In this document: piece by piece, positions 1 to 11,411 of the stretch
Layout: each line of letters opens with the position of its first letter
Position numbering within the stretch: position 1 is the stretch's first letter
DNA from: Pelecanus crispus
Taxonomy: Eukaryota; Chordata; Aves; Pelecaniformes; Pelecanidae
NCBI RefSeq assembly: GCF_030463565.1
Contig: NC_134676.1
Location: 1,660,001 to 1,724,000, forward strand
Length of the DNA stretch: 64,000 nucleotides
Direction of reading: 5' to 3'
Notes under the pieces: generated by a model
Databases searched by the model: none
What the model was told of the DNA's origin: nothing
The model's input: only the letters and a program-made list of their open reading frames with translations
Position numbers and translations under genes: made by a program

Positions 1-1718
1 CCTGCGTGGTGTCGCTGGGACGTCTGCAGCAATAACTGCAGCGCCACACCGGCCGCTCGCCCGCAGCAGGACCCCGCACGGCCCAGCATCGCGGCCGGCG
101 GTAGCGAAATGGGAGGACGTGGTTTAACCAGTCATGCCTGATTCTTGCAAAGCTTTTGGCCGGTAACGCCTTCGGTTTTGCCAGAGAACGGAGTTTACGG
201 CTGCGGTTCACCCTTCTACCACAATTCATTATTGCTACTGAACGGTGCACTTTGGTCTCTTTGAGTGTTACCAATGAAATTATGTCTTTAACTGAGTTTT
301 TCTTCCCCACCAGGATAGTAGGTCATTTTAAATAACTGCAGATGCTGGCTCCGTGGTATTTCCTGGGGGAGGGTGCTCAGGCTCCTCAGACAGAATAATC
401 TCAGACGAATCCCTCATGGAGGAGGGTGTCGGGGCCGGCCCCCCAAGGCTGTGCCTGGCTGCCGGGCACGGCCCGCCTGGGGGAGGTCTCCACGTGCCCC
501 GCCGACTCTCATTGCATTTTGGAGGAACCCCTGCAACCCCTGCGCCCACCCCCCCGCTTTTGATCCGCAACCACCAGCCCTCCCCTTCCCAGCGCCGCCA
601 GCCCGGACCCAGCAGGAGCCCCTGCCTGTTCCTGCCTGCGTTGCCTGCTCGGAAGATGCCACCGGAGCCGCCTGCCCAGCGCGTCCGGGCGCTGCCAGTC
701 CTCTGTGCCCGGGAAGCCGGTGCCATCGGTGCCGTTGGTCCCGTCCCAGGCTCAGCACGGCCGGAGCGAGGATGGAGGGACGGAGGAGGAGGCAGCGTGG
801 GCAGCCCAGCACCAGCAGCCCGGCCGCCGCCCCGCACCCGCGCCTTCCCTCGGGCCTCAGAGCCGCTCTCCAGCTCACACGCGTTACTTTTCCACTTGCC
901 AAAACCAAGGGTGCTTAGCCAAGGAGGTGCCCCGAGGGGCTGCGAGGGCTGGGAAAGGTGCAGGGGTGGGATGGGGTGCTGGGCACAGCTCTGCCATCCC
1001 GGGAGCGGGCAGAGAGGTGCCCGGGATGGAAACACGGCCACTGACAGCATCTCAAGCACGCTGCGTTAGAGGGCTTTCAGCAGGACATTCAGTTGGTAAT
1101 TCATTTACGAGGAGCTTGGGCTTTTTGTTTGTTTACTAATAAAGCTACGGGGCTCCACATTTCTTCTGAAAAAGAATAGCAGAGCTGAAGGGTGTCTCTA
1201 TAGATAGAGTCTGGATGAGGAGTCATCCCACCCTGTCCCGTGGCTGACAGCTCGAGGAAAGTTGGCTTGATATCACATGCAATTACGCTGCAATTATGTC
1301 GCTAGCCCGTAAATACATCTCAAGTGTCTTGAGCTTGTAAATCTTCAAAGTGTGAGCACTGGGAATGAAACCGCCCTGTCCATGCTGGAGCTCAGACACA
1401 GAGCCCGGCTGCGTTACAGGGCACAGGGGTCACGGCAGGGGGGGGCAGGGAACTTCAGCCACTTTCTGAGTCAGAGAAGACCCCTCGGCTCCCTCCCTGC
1501 ACCCCTTTCTGTAAAGCCCCCTGCAGTGATCTGCCCCGGACATGTAGGTTTGGGGTGTGTTTGGTGGCGGTGGTTTTTTAAACATCATTCTTGAGGCTAA
1601 AAATGCCGTTCCCCCCGGTCTTGTTTACTTTCTGCTTCGGCACCTGTGGTTTTGAGATCAACAGCCTGCTTACATGGGCGCACAGAGAGGGTCCCCCCAG
1701 ACAAAGCCTCTCCTGCAG
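1..1718. other. Single-copy noncoding DNA with a GC-rich patch
   Basis: No exon with convincing splice sites was recognised. The segment opens with ordinary mixed sequence, then has a CpG-rich patch (listed separately), then AT-richer DNA from about 1080 to the CR1 insertion at 1719. Long open frames on both strands between 328 and 1139 overlap one another in several frames. This is what GC-rich DNA with few stop codons gives, so I do not call a gene. Confidence 0.6.
420..1060. promoter_or_regulatory. CpG-rich patch, possible CpG island
   Basis: The densest part, roughly 640-860, has about 25 CpG dinucleotides by hand count in about 220 bp at roughly 75 % GC. That is near the number expected without CpG depletion. 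In birds such patches often mark promoters, but they also occur as plain GC-rich DNA. No TATA box, initiator or adjacent splice donor decides between these here. Direction unknown. Confidence 0.35.
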
Positions 1719-2745
1719 TAGAATCATAGAATCATAGAATCATGGAATCGTTTAGGTTGGAAAAGACCTTTAAGATCATCCAGTCCAACCATTAACCTAC
1801 ACTACCAAGTCCACACTAAACCAATCAAGGGTAGACCAGACTGAACCATGTCCCCAAGTGCCACCTCTGCCCGTTTGTTGAACACTTCCAGGGATGGGGA
1901 CTCCACCACCTCTCTGGGCAGCCTGGTCCAATGCTTGACCACCCTTTCCGTCAAGAAATTTTTCCTAATTTCCAACCTAAACCTCCCCTGGCGCAGCTTG
2001 AGCCCATTTCCTCTCGTCCTGTCGCTAACTACATGGGAGCAGAGCCCAACACCCCCTCCCTGCCCCCTCCTGCCAGGCAGTTGTAGAGAGCGATGAGGTC
2101 TCCCCTCAGCCTCCTCTTCTCCAGGCTGAACACCCCCAGCTCCCTCAGCCGCTCCCCACCAGCCCTGTGCTCCAGACCCTTCCCCAGCTCCGCTGCCCTT
2201 CCCTGGACACGCTCCAGCACCCCAATGTCCTTCTTGTGCTGAGGGGCCCAAAACTGGGCACAGCATTCCAGGTGCGGCCCCACCAGTGCTGAGCACAGGG
2301 GGACGATCCCTGCCCTGCTCCTGCTGGCCACACTGTTCCTGACAGGAGCCAGGATGCTGTTGGCCTTCTTGGCCACCTGGGCACACTGCTGGCTCATGTT
2401 CAGCCACTGTCCACCAACACCCCCAGGTCCTTTTCGGCCAGGCAGCTTTCCAGCCACTCTTCCCCAAGCCTGCAGCGCTGCATGGGGTTGTTGTGACCCA
2501 AGTGCAGGACCCGGCACTTGGCCTTGTTGAACCTCACACAGTTGGCCTCGGCCCATCGTTCCAGCCTGTCCAGGTCCCTCTGCAGGGCCATCCCACCCTC
2601 CAGCAGATCGACACTCCCACCCAGCTTGGTGTCATCTGCAAACTTACTGAGGGTGCACTCAATCCCCTCATCCAGATCATCGATAAAGATATTAAACAAG
2701 GCTGGCCCCAAAACAGAGCCCTGGGGAACACAGTACTGCCCTTTT
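1719..2745 (-). mobile_element. CR1 LINE, 5'-truncated, about 1.0 kb
   Basis: This is a chicken-repeat-1 type non-LTR retrotransposon inserted on the minus strand. Its 3' end lies at the left, where repeats of TAGAATCA (reverse of the ATTCTATG tail) are followed by the conserved terminal segment (TTTAGGTTGGAAAAGACC). Moving right it runs through the 3' UTR and the C-terminal half of ORF2 into the reverse transcriptase palm, and stops near 2745, so the 5' part is missing as in most CR1 copies. It is collinear and highly similar to the copy at 27975-28945. The tail reads AAAAGACC where most other copies here read AAAAGCCC, which marks a different subfamily or age. Confidence 0.95.
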
Positions 2746-2759
2746 ACACGGGGATGCAC
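2029..2759 (-). pseudogene. Broken CR1 ORF2 (reverse transcriptase) remnant
   Basis: On the minus strand one open frame (2759 to 2400) shows reverse transcriptase landmarks: [15 protein letters not shown] (RT block before the catalytic loop), FADDTKLGG with the catalytic aspartate pair, and LHLGHNN. It ends in VLVDSG and a TGA at 2400-2402. The coding sense continues in another frame (2556 to 2029) with [14 protein letters not shown], the [12 protein letters not shown] block and [17 protein letters not shown]. The protein is therefore frameshifted, lacks its N-terminal endonuclease and RT fingers, and cannot be functional. The same break occurs in the CR1 at 27975-28945. Confidence 0.9.
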
Positions 2760-3962
2760 ACACGCGCTGGCCCCTGCCCTCTGCAGTCCCCCGCGCTTGT
2801 TTAACCCCTAGCACTCATCAGCGTGGTGGCACAGACCGTCTTTGAAGACAAGCCCTCCTAGCCTGGAGTGAAGTAGGTGGTGGTGAAGGCTCATCTCATA
2901 CTTCAGGGTGTCCCCCAAAAACTGTGCTTTAGCCCATCGCTGCCAGCTGCTGAGTGACGTGTGTGCGAGGGGAGTGTGGAAACAGCCGGTTGGATTTGGG
3001 AGCGGTTTTTTGGTACTCAGCGGGGAGGCGAGTCCCCGTGGTGCCGGGGGTGAGGAGCAAGGCTTGTCTGGGGGAACAGACCGCGCTGCCAGGACAAGCG
3101 GTGCCCGTAGCTCGATGCCGGGGTTCTGAACATCACTAGATTGCCATTGAGAGATCGCCATCGCTTCTTGCCTTGGTTTGGGTACCCCCATTCACAGCGA
3201 GCGACCTCTCCGTCGGAGGGCACGTCCCCGGACGGCCGGACCACCTGCGCAGCGATGGCTCTCAAAACAGCTGCGTTTCCCCATGCCAAAAAAAGAGCAA
3301 CAACAGATAAAACAGGGCAAGAGCAAAAGACCTGCACCAGTTTGCGTGCGCTGCGCCTGCCCGAGCTCCCGCACATCCCGGGGGGCTCAGTCCGTACAGC
3401 CGGCAGCGGTCGGGGCGGCAACCTCAGAAGGTTTTGCAGAGCCACAGGGCTTTGCTGGGGGGACAGGTTGGGAAATCCGTCCCCTCGGAGCTGGTTATGA
3501 GCCATGCTCTGCGAGCCCTGCCCCGCTGCACGCTTTAACCAGCCACTGCACAAGGTTACCCAGGGGCCGGCGCAGGACGGGGCAGCCCGTGCCACCCACC
3601 AGCCATCCAGGAGTGCGTCCCGTGCCCAAAAACCCCTGCGCGGTGATGCTTAGCTCAGGCGGGCTTTGCTGAGTGGGCACTGAAATGCCCCGGGTGCACA
3701 CCACTGCCGGAGCCAGCAGCTCTCATGGTGGTGCTGGCGGTCACCTTGTGTCCCCAGGCTGCTCATTTTGGAAAATTGCACCTGGAAGTAGGGGAGGTGC
3801 TTGTAATACTGCAACATACATGTGCACGCACATGCACACGTGGTATTTCTGCTAAAAAGATGTAGCAGTGCCCAAAGCCACAGGAAGGCAGGGCTGGAGG
3901 AGGAAGCCTCAGCCTGGGGCAGACATCCAGCCTGGGCTCTGTGCAGGGAGGGGAAGGTGCCT
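2746..3962. other. Single-copy noncoding DNA
   Basis: No repeat or gene recognised. Moderately GC-rich, with open frames on both strands that overlap and lack recognisable domains. The right end runs into the GGGAT array. Confidence 0.6.
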
Positions 3963-4012
3963 GGGATGGGATGGGATGGGATGGGATGGGATGGGATGGG
4001 ATGGGATGGGAT
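3963..4012. repeat. (GGGAT)n microsatellite, about 10 copies
   Basis: A perfect 5-bp tandem repeat of GGGAT over 50 bp. The plus strand has ten consecutive G-triplets one A-T apart, a classic G-quadruplex-forming pattern. It is not the vertebrate telomere repeat (TTAGGG). Confidence 0.95.
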
Positions 4013-4189
4013 AAGCACCTGGGATAACCAGGCCAGAAGCAGCAGCATGGGCAGAGGTGGGGGATAAAAGCTGCCTGGTTCCCTGGGTGATGGGAGTGGC
4101 TCCTGGGTGTGATTATAAAATTAATCAGTGAATCAATCAGTCAATTAGAGGCAAGGCTGTTTGCATTTTGGGAAGATGGGCAAGCCATG

Positions 4190-4192
<3 letters not shown>

Positions 4193-4221
<29 letters not shown>
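4193..4221. repeat. Poly(T) tract, 29 bp
   Basis: An uninterrupted run of 29 T on the plus strand. No processed pseudogene is recognisable next to it. A short 13-bp tandem repeat (GGGCAGGCACCGA, three copies) follows at about 4268-4306. Confidence 0.9.
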
Positions 4222-4228
<7 letters not shown>

Positions 4229-4309
4229 AGAACAAACCTGATTTGAAAGCATGCTGGGGCAGCAGAAGGGCAGGCACCGAGGGCAGGCACCGAGGGCAGG
4301 CACAGGCTG

Positions 4310-7300
4310 TGCCTTGCTGCATGACTTGCTGGTGCTTGCCCAGCAGCGCGGTGGCCCCGGGACAGGCTGGGGCCACGTGGGATCTTGGTGACGAGGCGAC
4401 AAGGCACTGGCAGCGACCGCCCAGCCTCAGGCAGCACGGTCAGTAATGTTTCCTTGACCTCTGGTCACTGGTTTTTCTTTTAATTGCTTAATTTTACCCA
4501 GCCACAGCTGACTATGTGCTCTTAGAATAACTGAAGGAATTTCTCCCCCTCCTTTCTGCTAATACCAACGTTACTGGAAGTTGTCACGTCCAAAGCCTGT
4601 TTGAGGCACTTCTCAGAAAAGCGAGCAGGCGCTTCCCTGGGTAATCAGGGTTTCTGGGGTACTCCTGCCCACCCACCAGCTGGGACTGCGTCCTTCCCAG
4701 GAAAACTGGTTTCCCATCCAGTGCTATTATTGGCAGTGTCGGTGAAGCTGCCAACATTTTCCCATTCCCTGTAGGAGGAAACCTGGAGGCTTTTCTGGTG
4801 AAAAATGAAAACATTACCCCAAAATATGCCCAAGTGACCCAGGGTTAGCCAGGACTCTCCCCCGGAGGGTGATGAGGGATGCTGAGTCCTTCCCGACCCG
4901 CAGGAGCCTCTGCAAAAGAAAAGTGATGCCAAACGAAATGGGCTGAGAAGTTTCTCTTTCAGTAAATAGCCCGTGTGGCCAGAAACGCTGAGCATTTTCT
5001 GTTCGCTTCTAGGCACTGATTTTCTCAAATACCGCTGCTTATACGATCGGATAGATTTCTGTAGCATGAGCTGCTTTTAAGCTCTTAAAAACCCGCTCTG
5101 TTGTAATCTAGTGTTAATCAGATTGTAGTCAGCTGTCCCTGGTACGGAGCAGTGGGGCGGTAAGACCGGGAAGCCTTCCTGCAACGCTGCGGGGTGGCTT
5201 AAAAACCTCGGCGGCATTTATATAGCGCTGCTTTGGTAGCAAGGAGAGTGTTCTGCTGGTCGTCCCCGGTGAGGACCTGCGACGCTGAAGGTGAAGCCGG
5301 CGGGATTTGCCCGGCCCCGAGCAGCGGGGTGCCTGCGGGGTTTGGTGCCTGCTGGGGAGGAGGCAGAGCCCCGGGGTTTAACGCATCCCTCCAGAAGTGC
5401 TAAATACCTCGGGAAGATCCTTAGCTAGGACTCATTTATCTTCTTTACTCCACTAAGCCAATATTGTTATTTATAAGAGAAATCCTGCGGCCGCCTTCTA
5501 AATCCATTCCCCGGCACAGCTGTGCTCCTGGCACGGCACAGGTTCGTGGTGGAGCGGTGAAGACCTTCCCCAGGTCCTGCCCCCTCGAGCTGGGACGGTG
5601 CAGGCCAGAAATGCTCACAGATGCAGCTCCCTATTCCGAAAACAGCCAGAAGCTTATTTTTAGTATGATTTATGTTTTTTTAATAAGAGCGTAATATGAA
5701 TGGAAACAACTTTCTGTTGTCAAATATTCAGTGCCTCTGTCAGGAGGGGGCGGGGGGAAAAAAAAAAAAAGCATTGGGAAAGTAGCACTGCAAATTGAAT
5801 TCCAATCTACCTCTAAGAGAAGCCCAGCAAAGCATCCCCGCGCTCAAAGCCGTGCGGCGGGGGCTCCGGCACAACACAAACTTCGCTGCAGATGTGCTGG
5901 TGAGCGCTCAGATACTTACTGAAATGCGCTAAATAACTGTAAGCCTGAGCCTCAAAGTAGTCTAAAGAGGATTAAATCATCCGAAATAGGCCAGAACTAC
6001 TTTGTTGCTGCCGGTTTTTTCAACTTTGTCCGGAGGGTGAGTCACGAGCAAGATGCCAGGAAGCTCCCCACCCTCCTCGCACGGCCGGGGAAGGTGGAGC
6101 GGGAGCAGCAGGCGTTAGCCCGGACCTGGGTGCTGGATCCAGGAGCCGGCGGGCAAGGATCAGCACCGGCAATGTAGGGCACGCTGGGCCGGGCGGGCTT
6201 AGTGGTGCTCTAATCCAGGGAGAAAAATTGCATTTGTAATAAGAGAGGGGGGGGAAAAAAATCATCTATTGCATTGCAGCCTGCAAGCTGTTGGTGTGGG
6301 GCTGCGTAACACCCCAACCCCGCCTCGCCTGCTGCAGCTGAGGAGGGGAGATTTCCTGCGGCTCTTTGCCCTGTGCCGGGTCCCGTGCCACCAGCAATGG
6401 CACAGGCTCGGCCTCGGCGACTTTGCTGACAAAGTCTTTACACGAGAAGCACCCAGGCTCCAGTCCGGGGCTGAAGCATCCCCATAGCGCCGCGTGTCGT
6501 CGTCCTCTGAGGTGTCGTCGTCTTTTCGGTCATACTTGAGCCCAGTGCTGGCATCGCCCGTGACCCTGCACCCCCAGCAAGCCCCTGGGATTTAATGATG
6601 TGTGAGGGCAAATATGTAAGCCCTGGAAGGCAGAATTAAAATCCTGGGGACTCTGGTGCGCACCAGTGTGTGTGTACATGGACACCCAGCATGGACAGAA
6701 TAAAAGGTGATAGAAAATATCGGTGATTAGTCAAGATAAATCTTTAGTTTTGCCCGTACAGATGTGGAAGAAGATATTGAGCATTTGCAGAGTGTTGGAA
6801 CCATTTTATGCAATATTAAAATGAAGTGTAATTCCTCAGGCATCCCTTGCCCCATCCGTGGGCGTCTGGGCCCGGCCTCCAGAGCTGCAGCGGTGCTGGG
6901 GATCACGAGGCTTCGCTGGAGATCACGGCAGCACGTATTTGTGGAGATGAGAGAGGATCAATTAAAAAAAAAAAAACCAAACACAAACTTCTGAAATCAT
7001 GGCATTTCAATAGACGGAGGCTTTGGCTGTGTGTTGTGGGATTTTCCCGCTTGGCCGCTGGCGTGTCCGAGGGCTGGCGCGGCTCCCTGGCTTTTCACGG
7101 GGCTTTGTAAGGGACTCGGGGCTGGGTTAGCATTGCTTGAGCGGGGCGTGATGCAGAAATCAAAGCCTACCCCTTGTAGGCTGCAGTAACTGTAAAGCCA
7201 TGTGTGAGCCCCCCGCCCCGGGGTAATTTTGGGGGTGATGCTTTGTCCTTTAGCAGCGCTCCTTCCTCAGTACTTGCAGACCATCACTGGGGCGTCGCAG

Positions 7301-10300
7301 TGCTGGCACGCGGCAGCAGTGCCCCGATTTGGGGCACGGGGCTCCCGGGCATCCCTGCCTTTACGCTTGGTGTAGCTCCTGGGTGATGGTTTTGCCTTAG
7401 ATGTGACCTGAGCTGTCGCATTTGACCCGCCGACCAGGTTTGAAAGCAATGTTTGTGCCTGGCGTTAATTGTGGAGGCGTTCTGCCCTTCTCCCCGGGGA
7501 ACGGCGTCGGCACTGTTCCTTCCTCCCGGCAGCAGCAGCCGGAGCCGATCGACCTGGGTTATCGGTGGTACCCAGCCAGCCTTGGCTGGCCACGAGCTCC
7601 AGCATCCCTCCGATGATGGGGAGGTTGGCCAGGGGTTGGAGGAGTCTCTCAAAGCCTAAAAGAAGTTCAGTTTGACCTTTTTCCCTAGAAATTAGAGCTG
7701 TGGGAGGGAGAAGTGCCAAGGAGGCAGGTCCCATGGGGCCAGGCTGTGCCCGCCCTTGGGTTTGCCCTGGAGCTCAGCCATGGGGAGGCTGAAGTCAAGA
7801 GATGTTCAGCACTTTGGGGGTGAACTAAACAATAAGGGGCAGCAGTAAAGAAAACAGCTTTCAATGTGGATTACTGAGCCTACGTAGGGAAAAACAACGG
7901 CCCCTCCAGGAAAACCATGGGTAAGGATGGGTCGGCACCGCGGGGCCCGGGGACTCAGAGCCACGGCAAAGCCGTACAGCGGAGCGCTTCATCTCGGGCG
8001 CACACTAAAGGCATCTCAGTAGCAAATACCGCCAGGCCTTGCCGCAGCTGGAAAAGGATTAGTACAAGGCACTGGAAGGTCCCTCTCCCGAGCGCGGGTG
8101 TGTCGGGTCAGATCGTGCCCTCCGAAACCGTGCCGCCAGCCAGCCAGTGCTTCGGGGAGGGCAAGTCGAGCTGGGTTTGGCTTTTGGTTTCTAAGACCAC
8201 CATAAATTCCTACTGGCTGCTAACATCGCTGCAGCGCCAATGAAATAAAAGGCGAGAACCCCGTGAAGCAAACAGGTGAAAGCAAAAGCTCTGGGGGAAT
8301 GCGGGGGAGCGCCAAGGGGAGACAAAAATATCGGTGTGGATTAGAGACAACGGAGCCACACTTAGATGCAAAGATTAAGTGACATTCCTGAGTGATGTGG
8401 AATAAAAGGGACTGAAAGATCATTAAATTTAATCAGAGATTAACGGAAACAAAAATGCAAGAGTGCTGAGCCAATCTTATCTGCCGTCAATTGAACTTAT
8501 TTTAGCTGAGGAATAAGACTATTAGATTTGGAGCATAATGATAAGGATAAGTAAGATCTCGTAAACCTCTAGAGAGACCCTATCAAGTGTTCCCAGCCCT
8601 TCTGTGACCTCCCGGCGGGGAGCAGCTCGGTGTCCCTGTGTCCTCCCCATCCCCACGGGCACGGTGGCACCCGGGGTGGGACCCCCGGCTCCCCCTGCCC
8701 CGTCCCTGCCCTCTCCTGCGGCACGAGGCCGAGCGGCTAAACTCCAGGAATGCGAACGGCCCGCCTCTTCTCGGTAATGATAATATTTGGAAAAACTTTG
8801 CCCGTCAGCAAAACGCACGCTTCTTCCTAGGCAGGATTTTTGTGGAGGGTGAAACACAAAAGGCTGGTGTGAAGGGGGCCGGTTCGCTTTAACTGCGCGG
8901 GAGCTACAATGAGTTACATCCGAAGAGGATCTGGCACGCAGGATTTATTTCAAGAAAAAAAAAACGCAGCAAATATGTAGTGGCTTGTTTGCGAAAATGT
9001 GGTTCGGATTAAAAGAGTTATGCTTTTAAAAAAAAAAAAAAAAAAAGAGAAAAAATTAATATTGCTCTTGAAACATCACAGGGGAACACTCAAACGCTTG
9101 GGAACGAGCTGAATTTGGCGATGGTGTAGGCCGGGTACGCGGCGGGAGGAAACGCGCACCACGGAGAGGTTTTGCAGCGAGGCTGGGTTTTGCCAAATGC
9201 CCTTCCCCAGCCTGCCCCTTCCTCCTGCCCTTCCTCCCGCTCTTCCTCCCGCACCTCCCAGGTACCCGCGGCCCTGCACCGGGGCTGCCCAGCTGCAGGG
9301 ATCCGGCCCATCCCAGGGGCTGTTTGATGCTGTCGGTCGGAAGTCAGTCGGATTCGAGGAAGCTCAGGATATTACAGCATCAGAGCCGGCATAATTAGAG
9401 GCAGATCTGCGATTGCTGTAAATTGTCTTAGCTTCATTGAAGTCAATAATCTTTGAAGTCGATGGAGGTATGATAACTTACACCAGCTGAGGCTCTGCCA
9501 ACAACTGTTGGTTTTTTACGCTCAGTTATTCATCCCTACAGCCCAAGTACTAACCACCGGCCTTGCCTGGCCAGGCACATCCCCGCGCTAGCAAATACTG
9601 TTCCTGTGTCCTGGGAATATTCAGCAAATGGATCCTAAGGGGTTACCTGGGGCTGAGAGTATGAAAATCGATGGGGGGGAGAAAAATTCTTACTTGCTAC
9701 AGCAGTAGTGCTGGAGCAAACGGCAATGCAACGTCCCGCCGAGGGCTCACCCAGCAGACGGGGCGGGGAGAGGTGGGTGACAAGGACTCGGGAATAAAGA
9801 GCTGTGAGATCCCCAGGATGGTTAAGAAGCAAATCAACACATTTGTAAAGATGAAAAGCGGTGCATTCACCCGGTTATAGATCAGTTTTATTTGTTTTTA
9901 AATAAAAGCCCTACTGGGGGTTTTAGGGCATTTAAAAAACTAGCCTGGAGACTGAAAGAGTGTTTCCAACAGCGCTGTCTCTATTTTCAGATAACTCATC
10001 CAGTCTTCCTTTTTTATTGCCTGTGAAATCTCTCTATAAGAGCAGCTCATATAACAACCAAAAGCCCAAGACTTCACGGGCTTCTTCAGCCTTTCTTCCC
10101 TCCCCTGCACTGGGGATGAGTTTATTCCTGCCAGGCTTTGCAGTGATGTTTTTGGGCAAGGGGATAAGGATCCACCAAGGAAAGGAGCAGGTATTTTTAC
10201 AGTGCGGCATCAGAATTTGGCTTATGCCTGCTCAGAAACGTGGGCTTAGGTGGTTATCATCTCTGCTCCCGGTTTGAACCGCCCCGGGGACACGCGTATC

Positions 10301-11034
10301 CCTCGCCGAGTGCCTCGTCCTTGCGGCTGGCTACGGCTGCAAGCCCACGCAGAGTCCCCTCGTGAAACATGTCGCAGTTGGTTCGCCCCCACCAAAACCT
10401 TTCTTTCTCGCTTGATTCCTCTAATTTTCATGAAAAGCTCATTGTCGCTTTGCTGCAGCATCTCCACCTTCAAGCTCCTTCTCAGACCATGAGGGCAAAC
10501 TAATACAGAAAGCTAAATTAGACATATTGCATAGGAATGCAGGCTCCAATCAGACCCTTGCTGCTCATTCCTCTGCACAAAGCATATAAATTCATCCCAG
10601 ATGGGTAAATAAGCAGTCAGCTTTTATTGAGAAAACTGTGTATTCATTTTGCTGCTGCTGACTAATTTCTCATAGACATTCCTTCCTATGTATTGAGCAA
10701 GCATCTTCCCGCATCCCTCTGATGCACTGTTAGCAGGAGAAATTATATCATACTACTTCAAATTTGTGTTTAGTCATTCTAGCTCTTTTTAAATAGTCTT
10801 ATCCAATCAAACTGGGGCTTCGTGATGGAGGTGAGCCAAAAATCTGGAGACCTACTGCCAGGGCTTCGTGCTATCGTGTTCTGAGCAGTGGGGACTCGGT
10901 ATAAATTGATCAGATACTTGGTGGAGAGAGACGTCTCCTAGACACATCCAATTATGCCAGCTTCTGTCAGCCCTGTTTTGGAGAAGGCCAGATATTATCT
11001 GCTCTGTTCGGGAGGCTGTGGCTTTTTGCAGGCG
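4310..11034. other. Single-copy noncoding DNA, mixed composition
   Basis: No gene or young transposon recognised over 6.7 kb. It holds short A-tracts (about 5758-5771, 6963-6974, 9028-9046), a pyrimidine-rich stretch with CTTCCTCC units (about 9200-9262), and a duplicated GTGTCGTCGTC motif near 6496-6522. AT-rich segments at 5890-6010, 6590-6830 and 8220-8580 look more constrained than their surroundings. A relic of an old dispersed motif lies at 9434-9500. Confidence 0.55.
8220..8580. promoter_or_regulatory. AT-rich candidate conserved noncoding element
   Basis: A 360-bp segment, AT-rich compared with its neighbours, with dense homeodomain-like (ATTAAAT, TTAATC) and GATA-like (CTTATCTG, GATAAGGATAAG) sites and no repeat signature. 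This composition is typical of avian conserved noncoding elements. Whether it is conserved could not be tested. Confidence 0.25.
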
Positions 11035-11345
11035 ATGCCTCCCGAGTTCATTTTGGCAGACCCGGCAGGTTCCGCTACCGCGCGCTGCGGAGCAGCTATT
11101 TTAAGGGAGAGGCGGTGGCGGGGTTTGCTCCCCGATCCCCCCCCGGGAGGAGCAGCCCCGCTCAGCCCCTCCGTGCTGGGGTGGTGGGTTGCAGGGCCCC
11201 GGGAGCGGAGGCAGACGCCGCAGCTGGGTCTGCTCCCCGGCTCCTTCCTGCGACGCCTTTCCCACAGCCCCGCGCAGCCCCGGGTATTGTCTCGGCGGCT
11301 GCTCGGGCCGGCTGGGGCTGGCCAGCCCCGGCACAGCGCCCATGG
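11035..11345. promoter_or_regulatory. CpG-rich island with a TATA-like box
   Basis: Roughly thirty CpGs in about 310 bp, with little CpG loss. At 11097-11106 the sequence CTATTTTAAG resembles a TATA box on the plus strand, followed by GC-rich DNA. No start codon with a splice donor or recognisable protein follows, so a promoter is possible but not shown. The patch ends in a T6-G8-A23 run at 11375-11411. Confidence 0.3.
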
Positions 11346-11374
11346 CTTTTGGTTCTCATTCTTTAGAAAAACTG

Positions 11375-11411
11375 TTTTTTGGGGGGGGAAAAAAAAAAAA
11401 AAAAAAAAAAA
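11375..11411. repeat. T6-G8-A23 homopolymer junction
   Basis: Three homopolymer runs follow one another: six T, eight G, then 23 A at 11389-11411. It is a slippage-prone tract. The A-run could be the tail of an old retro-insertion, but no source transcript is recognisable upstream. Confidence 0.85.

Noticed and set aside
328..1139. Several overlapping open frames up to 243 codons
   Set aside because: They overlap on both strands in CpG-rich DNA with few stops, and none shows a recognisable domain or splice context.
3963..4012. Interstitial telomere repeat
   Set aside because: The unit is GGGAT, not TTAGGG.
4193..4221. Poly(T) as the tail of a processed pseudogene
   Set aside because: No coding remnant or target duplication is recognisable next to it.
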